Part shown: piece after piece, positions 17,664 to 25,905 of the stretch
How the letters are laid out: the number at the start of each line of letters is the position of its first letter
Numbering within the stretch: position 1 is the stretch's first letter
From: Siculibacillus sp.
GTDB lineage: Bacteria > Pseudomonadota > Alphaproteobacteria > Rhizobiales > Ancalomicrobiaceae
Direction: 5' to 3'
DNA length: 64,000 bases
Assembly (NCBI GenBank): GCA_030247555.1
Contig: JAOTSD010000006.1
Span: forward strand, 1 to 64,000
The notes under the pieces: model-generated
The model's input: only the letters and a program-made list of their open reading frames with translations
Told to the model about the DNA's origin: nothing
Database searches by the model: none
Made by a program: the position numbers and the translations under genes

Positions 17664-18143
17664 TCACTTCGGTGGCAGCGCGTAGGTCAGGACGGCGTGG
17701 GCGACCGGTTCCTCGTCGCCCTCCGAATGCATGGTGCAGTCGACGACGACGAGACGTTTGCCGCGCTTGAGGATGCGGGCGGTGGCGAGAAGATCGGTCG
17801 CGGCCGGCTTCTTGAGGAAGTTGATGGTGGCCGAGGTGGTCACCGCCAGCGCCACCGGCCCGACCGCCACCAGCACCGCGACGAAAGCGCAGACGTCGGC
17901 GAGGAAGAACTGCGTCGGCCCCGACACCGTGCCGCCCGGCCGCAGATGCCGGCGCCCGACGGCGAGCCGCATCGAGGCGTGGTCGGCGGAACTGTCCTCG
18001 ACCGTCAGCCCGCCGATGTCGTCGACCAGTTGCGGGAATTCGCGCTCGAGGAAGGCCGTCACCTCCTCACTGGTCAACGCCGCCACGTTCGCCGACGTGG
18101 GACGTGCCGCGCCGCGCGCCTTCGCCGCCTTCGTCTCGCTCAT
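17664..18143 (-). CDS. PaaI-family hotdog thioesterase
   Basis: A 159-residue hotdog-fold acyl-CoA thioesterase. The core shows HASMRLAVGRRHLRPGGTVSG with the usual helix after it (FFLADVCAFVAVLVAVG), then TTSATINFLKKP and DLLATARILKRGKR, the standard strand pattern of PaaI/YbgC relatives. I chose ATG 18143 (MSETKAAK), with GAGGGG upstream; an ATG at 18194 would add 17 poorly conserved residues. It is divergent from an enoyl-CoA hydratase gene, consistent with acyl-CoA metabolism, but the thioester it cleaves is unknown. Confidence 0.85.
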   Translation of the reverse strand: MSETKAAKARGAARPTSANVAALTSEEVTAFLEREFPQLVDDIGGLTVEDSSADHASMRLAVGRRHLRPGGTVSGPTQFFLADVCAFVAVLVAVGPVALAVTTSATINFLKKPAATDLLATARILKRGKRLVVVDCTMHSEGDEEPVAHAVLTYALPPK

Positions 18144-18283
18144 TCCGCGCCCCAACCCCTCGACCACGTGCTTCGATCGATTAGAGTAGAGCATCGAACC
18201 GATGCGAGGGAACCGCTTTCATGGTCCCCGCTCCGCAGATCGGCTCCGCGCCGGTCGCGGATCAAGCCACCCGAGAGGCCCCG

Positions 18284-19108
18284 ATGAACGCCCCGCTCAC
18301 CGCCGACACCTCGCCCCTGCGCCTCGACCGCCTCGACCGCCTCGACGGCGGCCTGCTGCGCGTCACCCTCGTCGACGCCAAGCGGCGCAATGCCCTGTCC
18401 ATGCGCATGATCGACGCGCTCGAGCGGGCGATCGCCGAGGCGGGGGCCGATCCAGCTGTGCGCGTGGTGATCATCGCGGCGGAGGGCCCCGCCTTCTGCG
18501 CCGGCCACGACCTCAAGGAATTGACCGCGGCGCGCGCCGGCGCCGATCGCGGCCGCGCCTTCTTCGACGAGACGATGACGAGCTGCGCCCGGCTGATGAC
18601 CTCGATCGTGCGCTGTTCCAAGCCGGTGATCGCCGAGATCGCCGGGGTGGCGACCGCCGCCGGCTGCCAACTCGTCGCCTCCTGCGACCTGGCGGTGGCG
18701 GCGGAGGGCGCGAGCTTCGCCACCCCCGGCGTCCACATCGGCCTCTTCTGCTCGACCCCGATGGTGGCGCTCTCCCGCAACGTCGCCCCCAAGCACGCCA
18801 TGGAGATGCTGCTCACCGGCACCACGATCGGCGCCACCGACGCCGCCCGCATGGGCCTCGTCAACAAGGTGGTGCCGGCCGACCGGCTCGCCGCCGAGAC
18901 CGAGGCGCTGGCCCTCCTGATCGCCTCCAAGTCGCCGCTGACCCTGAAGTTCGGCAAGGAGGCCTTCTACGCCCAGCGCGAGCTCGATCTCGACGGCGCC
19001 TATGCCCACGCCGCCCGGGTGATGGTCGAGAACATGCTCGCCCGCGACGCCGAGGAGGGGATTTCGGCCTTCATCGAGAAACGCCACCCGGTGTGGGAAG
19101 GCCGCTGA
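18284..19108 (+). CDS. Enoyl-CoA hydratase/isomerase family protein (ECHDC3-like)
   Basis: A crotonase-fold protein of 274 residues that should act on acyl-CoA thioesters. The first oxyanion segment is AFCAGHDLKEL, close to the ECHDC3 subgroup, and the second is GVATAAGCQLVASCDLAVAA. ATG 18284 with GAGAGG upstream is chosen over an ATG 63 bases earlier. The usual second catalytic glutamate position reads FCSTPMVALSR, without an obvious acid, as in other ECHDC3-type proteins of uncertain activity. Hydratase function is therefore a family label, not shown. Confidence 0.85.
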   Translation: MNAPLTADTSPLRLDRLDRLDGGLLRVTLVDAKRRNALSMRMIDALERAIAEAGADPAVRVVIIAAEGPAFCAGHDLKELTAARAGADRGRAFFDETMTSCARLMTSIVRCSKPVIAEIAGVATAAGCQLVASCDLAVAAEGASFATPGVHIGLFCSTPMVALSRNVAPKHAMEMLLTGTTIGATDAARMGLVNKVVPADRLAAETEALALLIASKSPLTLKFGKEAFYAQRELDLDGAYAHAARVMVENMLARDAEEGISAFIEKRHPVWEGR

Positions 19109-19144
19109 GATCGGCCTCTCCTCGCGCGGCCGACGTCCGGCCGC

Positions 19145-20200
19145 TCACGGCCGCCCGGCGAGCGCCACCGTGATCGCCGTCTCCTCGGCCAGCGTCCGCA
19201 ACGCGTGGGCGACGCCGAGCGGCCCGCCGACCGCCAGCGCCTCGATCAGCGGACGCCCGACCATCACCGCGTCGGCCCCGCGCCGCAACGCCACCCAGAC
19301 GTCGGCGCCCCGCCGGACGCCGCCGTCGAGGAGCACCACCGCATCGTCGCCGAGCCGCTCCCGGATCGGCGCGAGCCGGTCGAGCGAGGCCGGAGCGAGA
19401 TCGAGCACCCGGCCGCCGTGGTTGGAGACCACCACGCCCGCCGCCCCGATCGCCACCGCCCGCTCCGCATCCGCCGTATCGAGAATGCCCTTGAGGAGAA
19501 CCGGCAGGCGCGTGCGTCCGATGATCCGCTCGACTTCCGCCCAGGTCGGCCGCCCGGCGAGGAGCGCCGCCAGCCCGTCCGCCGCCGCCGAGGTCGTCAT
19601 CCGCGCCCACCCGACGAGGTTGGCCGGCGCCAGTTCCACCGGCAGGCGGAAACCGACGCGCTGTTCGACGTTGCGGACCCCGAAGACCGGCGCGTCGACG
19701 GTGATCATCAGAGCCTCGAACCCCACCGCCTCGGCCCGGGCGACGAGCTCGTCGGTGAGGCCGGAGTCGGCCTGCGGATAGAGCTGGAACCACTGCCCAC
19801 CGCCGTCCGCCGCCGCCGCGATCGCCTCGAGCGGCAGGGTGGAGAGGGTGCTGGCCACGAAGATCGTGTCGACGGCCGAGGCCGCCATGGCGCTCCCACG
19901 CTCCGCCTCCCGATGGAAGAGCCCCTGATGCGCCACCGGCGCCACCAGGATCGGCATGGCGATGCGTCGGCCGAAGAGGTCCACCGGCGTTTCCGCGTCG
20001 CGCTCGTCGAGGAGAACGCGCGGCACGATCTCGGCGGCGAGGAAGGCGTCGCGATTGCGCCGCGCCGTCACCCCGTCGCCGGCATGGCCCGCGAGATAGG
20101 CCCGGACGCCCGGGTCGAGACGGTCGCGGGCGGGCGCCTCCCAATCGCCGAGCGACACCACCCCCGGCGGGATCTCGCCGAATTCGGACGCCTCGCTCAT
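19145..20200 (-). CDS. FMN-dependent alpha-hydroxy-acid dehydrogenase/oxidase
   Basis: A 351-residue flavoprotein of the lactate dehydrogenase (LldD) / glycolate oxidase family, which oxidises 2-hydroxy acids to 2-keto acids. Seen are WFQLYPQ, ALMITVDAPVFG, the active-site SNHGGR with its catalytic histidine, LLDGGVRRGADV (FMN phosphate site) and VMVGRP. There is no membrane-insertion loop as in mandelate dehydrogenase. The start at 20200 follows GGGAGGGG. It begins 16 bases after the tonB stop on the same strand, so it looks like the last gene of the iron-uptake operon. That suggests work on a hydroxy acid related to iron supply, but this is inference. Confidence 0.9.
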   Translation of the reverse strand: MSEASEFGEIPPGVVSLGDWEAPARDRLDPGVRAYLAGHAGDGVTARRNRDAFLAAEIVPRVLLDERDAETPVDLFGRRIAMPILVAPVAHQGLFHREAERGSAMAASAVDTIFVASTLSTLPLEAIAAAADGGGQWFQLYPQADSGLTDELVARAEAVGFEALMITVDAPVFGVRNVEQRVGFRLPVELAPANLVGWARMTTSAAADGLAALLAGRPTWAEVERIIGRTRLPVLLKGILDTADAERAVAIGAAGVVVSNHGGRVLDLAPASLDRLAPIRERLGDDAVVLLDGGVRRGADVWVALRRGADAVMVGRPLIEALAVGGPLGVAHALRTLAEETAITVALAGRP

Positions 20201-20216
20201 CGCCCCTCCCCGCCGC

Positions 20217-21029
20217 TCACGACTTCAGCCGGTAGCGGATCGGCACCACCACCTCGATCCGGTCGGCGAGGAAGTTCGACGGCAGTGCCGGCAGCGGCGC
20301 GGCGCGATCGACGAGATCGAGCGCCGCCCGGTCGAGCACCGGCGCGCCGCCGCTGCGATGGAGCGCACGCGCCAACACCCGTCCGTCACGGCCGACGGCG
20401 ATCGCCACCATGACCTCGCCTTCGGTACCCTCCGCCCGCGCCTCGCGGGGATAGCGCTTGTGGCGGCCGAGATGGACCATCACCGACTTGGCCCATGAGG
20501 CCGGCGTCGGCGGCGCCTCCGCGACGCTGCCCTCGGCCGGCGCGGTGGTGATCGAGGCGGTCGCCACCGTGGGCGAAGGCGCCGCCGTGGCCTGCGAGGC
20601 GGCGCTGTCGGTGGCGCTCTCGGAGGGCGCCATCTCTTCGGTGGTCTGTTGCTCGGCCGCCTCCTCGGCGCGCTCCTCGGTCTTCTTCTCGGCGAGCAGC
20701 AGTTCCGAATCGTTCGGCCGCCGGGTCGAGGCGTCGGTTTCCGGCAGATCGTCCTCGGCCGCCGCCGACAGCGACTTCTTCACCTCCGGCGTCGACTGCG
20801 AAGCCTCCACCTCCACCGCCTCCGCTTCGCCGTCGCTCTCCTCCGCCGTCTCGATGAGGTCGGCGAATTCGGTGATCGCCGACAGGCCGACGTCCTCGTG
20901 GACGCGCTCCTCGGCGCGGAAGATGCCGATCGTCGCCGCCGCCGGCGCTCCGTGGAGGAGGAGCGCGACGAGACCGGCGACGATCCAGCGCCGCGGCGCG
21001 GCCGGATCGGTGAGGAGATCCGCACTCAT
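20217..21029 (-). CDS. tonB: TonB energy-transducing protein
   Basis: TonB spans the periplasm and passes proton-motive energy from ExbB/ExbD to outer-membrane receptors. The 270-residue protein has an N-terminal membrane helix (WIVAGLVALLLHGAPAAA). Its spacer (about 45-185) is strongly acidic and Ala/Thr/Ser-rich rather than the usual Pro-Lys type. The C-terminal TonB domain contains YPREARAEGTEGEVMVAIAV and ends in strands up to VVPIRYRLKS. Its start overlaps the exbD stop by four bases, so it is translationally coupled. Confidence 0.93.
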   Translation of the reverse strand: MSADLLTDPAAPRRWIVAGLVALLLHGAPAAATIGIFRAEERVHEDVGLSAITEFADLIETAEESDGEAEAVEVEASQSTPEVKKSLSAAAEDDLPETDASTRRPNDSELLLAEKKTEERAEEAAEQQTTEEMAPSESATDSAASQATAAPSPTVATASITTAPAEGSVAEAPPTPASWAKSVMVHLGRHKRYPREARAEGTEGEVMVAIAVGRDGRVLARALHRSGGAPVLDRAALDLVDRAAPLPALPSNFLADRIEVVVPIRYRLKS

Positions 21030-21508
21030 GGCGTCCCCTCCCCGGCCGGTGCGGGCGTCGCGCCACCCCCGGTCCCGGAGTTGGAGACCGCCGCCCCTTC
21101 GAGCCCGACCAACGCCAGCTTGAGGTGGCCCGAGGCCCGCAGCATGTTCATCAGCCGCGTGATCTCGCCATAGGGCACCGTCCGGTCGGCGCGGACGAAG
21201 ACCCGCTTTTCGAAGTCGAACTTCGTCGCCCGCCCCATCTCCAGTTCGAAGGCCTCCGCCGTCACCGGTGTCTCGCCGATCAGCACGGTGAGGTCGGCCC
21301 GCAGGGTGACGAACACCGGCTTGTCGGGCCGCGGCGCCGGCTTGGCGGTGGAGACCGGCAGGTCGACCGGCGCGTCGACGGTGGACAGCGGTGCCGCCAC
21401 CATGAAGATGATGAGCAGCACCAGCATCACGTCGATGAACGGCGTGACGTTGATCTCGCTCATCTCGCCGAGGTCGTACCCCGAACCCGGTAGAAGCCCG
21501 CCCGCCAT
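21026..21508 (-). CDS. exbD: Biopolymer transport protein ExbD
   Basis: A 160-residue inner-membrane partner of ExbB. One transmembrane helix (FIDVMLVLLIIFMVAAP) carries the proton-relay aspartate Asp26 in NVTPFIDVML, and a periplasmic domain with VFVRADRTVPYGEI follows. The ATG at 21508 gives MAGGLLPGSGYDLGEMSEIN; the longer upstream frame is exbB antiframe. Only five bases separate it from the exbB stop, and it overlaps tonB by four. Confidence 0.95.
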   Translation of the reverse strand: MAGGLLPGSGYDLGEMSEINVTPFIDVMLVLLIIFMVAAPLSTVDAPVDLPVSTAKPAPRPDKPVFVTLRADLTVLIGETPVTAEAFELEMGRATKFDFEKRVFVRADRTVPYGEITRLMNMLRASGHLKLALVGLEGAAVSNSGTGGGATPAPAGEGTP

Positions 21509-21513
21509 CGCCG

Positions 21514-22287
21514 TCACTCCGCCGCCGCCACGACCCGCGACGGGCCGGCGCGGTCGAGTTCGCGCGACAGGATCCGCCGCACCGCCGCGCCGGCGTCGGC
21601 GACGGCGTTGCGGTAGAGCCCGACGGAGCGAACCAGCCGATTGTAGAGCACCACCGCCGGGATGGCGGCGACGAGGCCGATGGCGGTGGCGAAGAGTGCC
21701 TCGGCGATGCCCGGCGCCACCACCGCGAGGTTGGTGGTCTGCGACTCGGCGATGCCGACGAAGCTGTTCATGATCCCCCAGACGGTGCCGAAGAGGCCGA
21801 CGAAGGGGGCGATCGAGCCGACCGTGCCGACCAGGCCGACGCCGGAGGAAATGCGGCTCGCCACCGTCGCCTCGATACGCGCGAGGCGCGAGGCGACCCG
21901 CTCCTCGAGCCCGAGGCGGTCGACCTGCGGTCCCGAGAGCTCGATCTCGCGCGCCACCGCGTCGAGCATCGCCCGGCCGGGTCCGTGGTCGTGACCGAAC
22001 ACCTCCGAGGCCTCCGACAGGCGCGCCGTGCGTCCGAGCAGCTCGATGGTCTCGCCGATGTGGCGGTTGGCGGCGCGCAACTCGACGAGCTTGGCGACGA
22101 AGATCGTCCAGGAGAGGACCGAGGCGGCGGCGAGCAGCCCCATCACCGCCTTCACCACCCAATCGGCGCCGAGGAACATGGCCAGCGGCGACAGATCGCC
22201 CGGCGCCGCGGCCGCGGCCGAACCCGAGAAGAAGGCGACGAGGGACGCGACTACGCCGAAGAGCGGCAGGCGTGGAACGGAGATCAT
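21514..22287 (-). CDS. exbB: Biopolymer transport protein ExbB
   Basis: It forms the proton channel of the TonB motor in the inner membrane. The 257 residues start at ATG 22287 (MISVPRLPLFG) with a cleavable-looking signal (ASLVAFFSGSAAAAA), as in ExbB variants with an N-terminal extension. Three membrane helices follow: VVKAVMGLLAAASVLSW, the Gly-rich GLVGTVGSIAPFVGLFGTVW, and IAEALFATAIGLVAAIPAVV. These are MotA/TolQ/ExbB family hallmarks. It lies 10 bases from piuC. Confidence 0.95.
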   Translation of the reverse strand: MISVPRLPLFGVVASLVAFFSGSAAAAAPGDLSPLAMFLGADWVVKAVMGLLAAASVLSWTIFVAKLVELRAANRHIGETIELLGRTARLSEASEVFGHDHGPGRAMLDAVAREIELSGPQVDRLGLEERVASRLARIEATVASRISSGVGLVGTVGSIAPFVGLFGTVWGIMNSFVGIAESQTTNLAVVAPGIAEALFATAIGLVAAIPAVVLYNRLVRSVGLYRNAVADAGAAVRRILSRELDRAGPSRVVAAAE

Positions 22288-22297
22288 CGCGGCTCCC

Positions 22298-22981
22298 TCA
22301 GGTCTCGGCCCAGCGGCGCACGAGGTTGTGGTAGACGAAGGAGAGGCGCATCGCGTGAGGATCGTCCTCACCTCGCGCGTCCCGCAGGTCCTGGATCGCC
22401 TGATCGAGATCGAAGAGCAGCGAGCGTTCGCCCTCGTCGCGGATCATGCTCTGCGTCCAGAAGAACGAGGCGAGCCGCTCGCCCGCCGTGACCGGCGTCA
22501 CCTCGTGCAGCGACGTCGACGGATAGACCACCGCATGGCCGGCCGCGAGCTTGACGCTCTGCACGCCGAACGGCGTCTCCACCGTCAGTTCGCCGCCCTC
22601 GTATTCGTCCGGCTCCGACAGGAACACCGTGGTCGACACGTCGGTGCGGATGCGCTCGCGCGAGCCCGGCGCGTTGCGGATGGCGTTGTCGACATGGATG
22701 CCGAAGCGCTCGCCCGGCCCGTAGGCGTTGAACATCGGCGGCAGGATGCGCAACGGCAGCGCCGCCGACAGGAACTCCGCACTGCGATGCAGCGCCGCGA
22801 GGATCACCTCGCCGCATTCGATCGCCTCCCGCGAGGTCGGATCGACCTGCCGATTGGCCTTGACCACCGCCGTGATCGGCCCCGCCGTGGTCCGCCCGTC
22901 GACCCAGGCGGCGCGCCTCAGGACGGTGCGGCAATGGCCCACTTCGGCGGGCGTGAGCAATTCTGGAACGGTGATCAGCAT
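22298..22981 (-). CDS. piuC: PiuC-type Fe(II)/2-oxoglutarate dioxygenase
   Basis: A 227-residue PKHD-type hydroxylase. It has the iron-binding HxD (His96, Asp98 in GIHVDNA), distal His159 (TSLHEV) and the 2-oxoglutarate arginine Arg169 (AGERLASFFW), all conserved. In pseudomonads PiuC is encoded beside the PiuA/Fiu siderophore receptor and is iron-repressed; its substrate is not established. Here it lies between a TonB-dependent receptor and exbB, the same linkage. The ATG at 22981 follows a GAGAG motif. The long frame that continues upstream is antisense to the receptor gene. Confidence 0.93.
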   Translation of the reverse strand: MLITVPELLTPAEVGHCRTVLRRAAWVDGRTTAGPITAVVKANRQVDPTSREAIECGEVILAALHRSAEFLSAALPLRILPPMFNAYGPGERFGIHVDNAIRNAPGSRERIRTDVSTTVFLSEPDEYEGGELTVETPFGVQSVKLAAGHAVVYPSTSLHEVTPVTAGERLASFFWTQSMIRDEGERSLLFDLDQAIQDLRDARGEDDPHAMRLSFVYHNLVRRWAET

Positions 22982-23049
22982 CGAAGGGACTCTCGGAAGA
23001 AGAAGGGGGGCACCGGCCCGGGGGAGAAACCGGCGCCGCCCGGAGGCTC

Positions 23050-25440
23050 TCAGTATTTGACGTTGAGCGACACGTAGCCGACCCGACCCGGTTGGATGTG
23101 GGCGTACTGGGCGGCGTTCTCGTAGGGCGTCTCGTAGAGCACCGTGTCGAAGATGTTGTTGACGTTGGCGCGCAGCGTGACGTTCTTGCGCAGCTTCCAC
23201 TCCGCCATCACGTCGAAGCGCCAGCCGCCCGGCACCGACCACGCCGCCTCGGCGAGGGTGCCGCCGTGGACGCGGCTCTTGTAGGTGGCGCCGCCGCCGA
23301 TGGTGAGATCGTCGGTGAGGCGATACTTGGTGAGCAGGTTGAAGGTCTCGTGGGCGTTGCGACCGAGACGCTTGCCGACGTTGGCGGCGGTCGGCGACCT
23401 GGTCACCTCGCTGTCCATGAACACCGCACCGCCGAACACGCTCCAGCGATCGGCGACGTTGCCGGCGACGTTGAGCTCGACGCCCTGTACCCGATAGGCG
23501 CCCTTGTCGGACCAGATCGCCGCCCCACCCGCGCCGACGCGCTCGCGGGCGTTCTCCTTCTCGGTGCGGAACAGCGCCGCCGAGGCCAGCAGCTTGCGAT
23601 CGAACAACTGCCACTTCGTCCCGATCTCCCAGGACTTGTTGAGTTCCGGCGCGAGTGCCGAGGTCGCCGCGTCGATGCCGCCGTAGGCGGCGTTGGTGAC
23701 GTCGAGCTCGGCGCCGATCGGATTGGCCGAGGTGCCGTAGGCGGCATAGACGTTGGCGTCGCGCCAGAACTTCCAGGTCAGCGCCGCGTTCCAGTTGAGG
23801 AGCGTGTCGTGGCGGCTGATGCCGCCGGTGCGCTCGACCGAGAAGTCGTCGATGCGCGCGCCCAGATCGAGCTTCAGCCGATCGGTGAGATCGATCGAGT
23901 CGAGCAGATGGAGGCTCTTGGTGTCGATGCCGACGTCGGTCACCATCGGCGAAGCGACGTAGGTCGAGGCCGGCGTCAGATTCGAGAAGTCGAAGTTGAA
24001 GATGTCGGCGTACGACCAGTAGGTGACGCCGTCGGCCGGCGTGCATGTGGTGGTGGCGCCGGTCGAACCGATCGTGCAGGCCTTCGAGCCGACCCGCATG
24101 TCCTCGCGCATCACCTCGAAGCCGGCGACGAACGTGTGTTCGATGCCGAAGGTCGAGACGCGGAACTCGACGTCGTTGGTCATCGCCACGCTCAAGTTCG
24201 CTCGCACGTGCGCCGTGGTCGACGATCGGCCGGAGTACAGCCCGGTCAGGGCGTCGAACGAAGCGCCGCCCGGCTTCGCCAACAGCATGTCGTAATCGGA
24301 GCGCCCGATCCGCACCCGATTGGTCCACTTGGCGGCATCACCGAGAGCGATCTCGGTCTTCGCCGTGACGATGTCCTGCTCGTAATGGAGGTGATCGCGG
24401 CTCGCCAGACCGAAGTAGGTGCCTCGCGGCAGACCGTATTCGGTCATCGGCCGGTTGTCGTACATCGGAACGCCGTAGTCCGGCAGTTGGTCGATGTCGA
24501 GGTGATACCAGTCGATGGTGGTCTTGAAGCTCTCGCTCGGTCGCCAGGTCGCGGCGATGAGGCCGCCCCAGCGGTCGTCGCGCCCCTGATCGCGACCGGC
24601 GACCTCCGCCTTCTGCCACATCCCGTTGGCGCGGATGGCGAAGGTCTCGGAAATCTTCTTGTTGACGTCGATCTCGACCCGGCGCGTCGCGTCGGTGCCG
24701 ACCGTGGTCGTCGCCTCGTGGTGGTCGGCGAAGAACGGTTTCTTGGTCTCGATGTTGACCGCGCCGCCCGCCGTGCCGCGTCCCGCGACCGTCGACGCCG
24801 GTCCCTTGAGGACCTCGACCTGCTCGGAGGCGAAGTTCTCGCGCACCGCGATGCCGCTGTCGCGCTGGCCGTCGACGAAGACGTCGTTGCGAGCGTCGAA
24901 GCCGCGGATGAAGACGCGGTCGCCGAAGGGGTTGCCGCCCTCGCCCGATCCCAGGGTGATGCCGGCGGTCGTGCGCACCAGTTCGCGGAACGAGGTCGCC
25001 GCCTTGTCCTCCATCACCTCCTTGGGGATGGCGACGATGGTGCGCGGCTGCTCGGCCAGCGGCTTGACCAGCTTCGACGAGGCCGAGCTGTTGATCTTGT
25101 AGGGGGCGCCCGGTTCGGCGTTCGGATTGACGCCGCCAGTGCCCGGCACCCGGGCCGCGGCCGCCGCCGCTTCCTGCGCTTCGGTCGGCTTCGCCTCGGC
25201 CGCGCTCGCCGGCGCCGCTCTGGTCGCCGCCTTCTTCGGCCGCGCCGGCTTCTTCTGCTCCTTCTGCGCCTCGACCGTCAGCGCCGGCAGGGTCGCCGGC
25301 ACGCTCTGCGCCGCCGCCGTACCCCCCAGCGCCACCATCGTCGCCACCGCGACCGGCACCGCGATATCGGCCCGTGCCGCGACACGCGACACGCCGAGAC
25401 GAGCCCGCAGAGATGCGGGCGAAAGACTTTCCGTCGACAT
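23050..25440 (-). CDS. TonB-dependent catecholate-siderophore receptor, Fiu/PiuA type
   Basis: An outer-membrane receptor of 796 residues. The start ATG 25440 has GAGGGGGG upstream. A long N-terminal region holds a signal peptide ending TAAAQS and a TonB-box-like LPALTVEA. A lysine/alanine-rich spacer follows, then the plug (KPLAEQPRTIVAIPKEVM, DRVFIRGFDARNDVFVDG, VEVLKGPAS, GGAVNIETKKP). The 22-strand barrel ends in the aromatic GYVSLNVKY. Plug motifs and the adjacent piuC match catecholate siderophore receptors. It is the first gene of the five- to six-gene iron operon and lies behind a promoter with a Fur-like box. The exact siderophore is unknown. Confidence 0.92.
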   Translation of the reverse strand: MSTESLSPASLRARLGVSRVAARADIAVPVAVATMVALGGTAAAQSVPATLPALTVEAQKEQKKPARPKKAATRAAPASAAEAKPTEAQEAAAAAARVPGTGGVNPNAEPGAPYKINSSASSKLVKPLAEQPRTIVAIPKEVMEDKAATSFRELVRTTAGITLGSGEGGNPFGDRVFIRGFDARNDVFVDGQRDSGIAVRENFASEQVEVLKGPASTVAGRGTAGGAVNIETKKPFFADHHEATTTVGTDATRRVEIDVNKKISETFAIRANGMWQKAEVAGRDQGRDDRWGGLIAATWRPSESFKTTIDWYHLDIDQLPDYGVPMYDNRPMTEYGLPRGTYFGLASRDHLHYEQDIVTAKTEIALGDAAKWTNRVRIGRSDYDMLLAKPGGASFDALTGLYSGRSSTTAHVRANLSVAMTNDVEFRVSTFGIEHTFVAGFEVMREDMRVGSKACTIGSTGATTTCTPADGVTYWSYADIFNFDFSNLTPASTYVASPMVTDVGIDTKSLHLLDSIDLTDRLKLDLGARIDDFSVERTGGISRHDTLLNWNAALTWKFWRDANVYAAYGTSANPIGAELDVTNAAYGGIDAATSALAPELNKSWEIGTKWQLFDRKLLASAALFRTEKENARERVGAGGAAIWSDKGAYRVQGVELNVAGNVADRWSVFGGAVFMDSEVTRSPTAANVGKRLGRNAHETFNLLTKYRLTDDLTIGGGATYKSRVHGGTLAEAAWSVPGGWRFDVMAEWKLRKNVTLRANVNNIFDTVLYETPYENAAQYAHIQPGRVGYVSLNVKY

Positions 25441-25580
25441 GAACTGCCCCCCTCGCAACGAGCGGCCCGCGGTCGCTCGTTCGCCTCGAACACACCCCTC
25501 CCGGACGGGTGGGGCGACAGGTGCTCGCATCGTGGGTGGCCGGATGACTCCGTGGGGGCTGCCTGGAACGAACATCGCTA

Positions 25581-25608
25581 TTGATAGTCACTCGCAAATA
25601 CGAGTCAA
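25581..25608 (-). promoter_or_regulatory. Promoter with Fur-like operator upstream of the iron operon
   Basis: Read on the minus strand, TTGACT (25603-25608) and TATCAA (25581-25586) are 16 bases apart. A dyad TTG-N2-AGT-N-ACT-N2-CAA (25581-25597) lies over the -10 and the spacer. Its form resembles the palindromic Fur box, and its position would block RNA polymerase when iron-loaded Fur binds. It is about 140 bases before the receptor ATG. Confidence 0.55.
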
Positions 25609-25859
25609 GCGCCGCCTTCGGAACCGCCGTCGGGGCGGGAAAGGTGAGGAGCCGCCGTCACCCGCGCGCAACACCGCCTCGGCGGTCCCGGGACACGAAA
25701 CCGGCGCGACGGGCATGTCGTGGAGCCGTCCCGTCGCGGCCGGTGATGGGGCGCTCACGGCCGACCGTCGCGGACACGGCCGCGATGTCGCCGCCGGTCG
25801 GAGGGAGGTGACGGCGCGGGCGATGCCCGCCATCCGGGGCACCATCCCCGAAACGGCGA

Positions 25860-25881
25860 AGGGCGGCCTCTCGGCCGCCCT
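25860..25881 (-). terminator. Hairpin terminator after thrS
   Basis: A perfect 9-bp stem (AGGGCGGCC / GGCCGCCCT) with a four-base loop lies 25 bases beyond the thrS stop. In the minus direction it is followed only by TTCG, so it may rely on stem strength. Confidence 0.55.
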
Positions 25882-25905
25882 CCTGGTGTCGATGATCGGG
25901 GCTCC

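Larger units (their letters stand above)
25441..25905. other. Intergenic region between iron receptor and thrS
   Basis: About 465 bases with no supported gene. The left part is the receptor leader and holds its promoter and Fur-like dyad (25581-25608). The right part ends in the thrS terminator hairpin (25860-25881). The bases between show no ORF of normal codon use. Confidence 0.5.

Noticed and set aside
22298-24328. 676-residue minus-strand frame that joins piuC to a long N-terminal part
   Set aside because: Only the last 227 codons are protein-like. The rest overlaps the TonB-dependent receptor in another frame, so no fusion is present.
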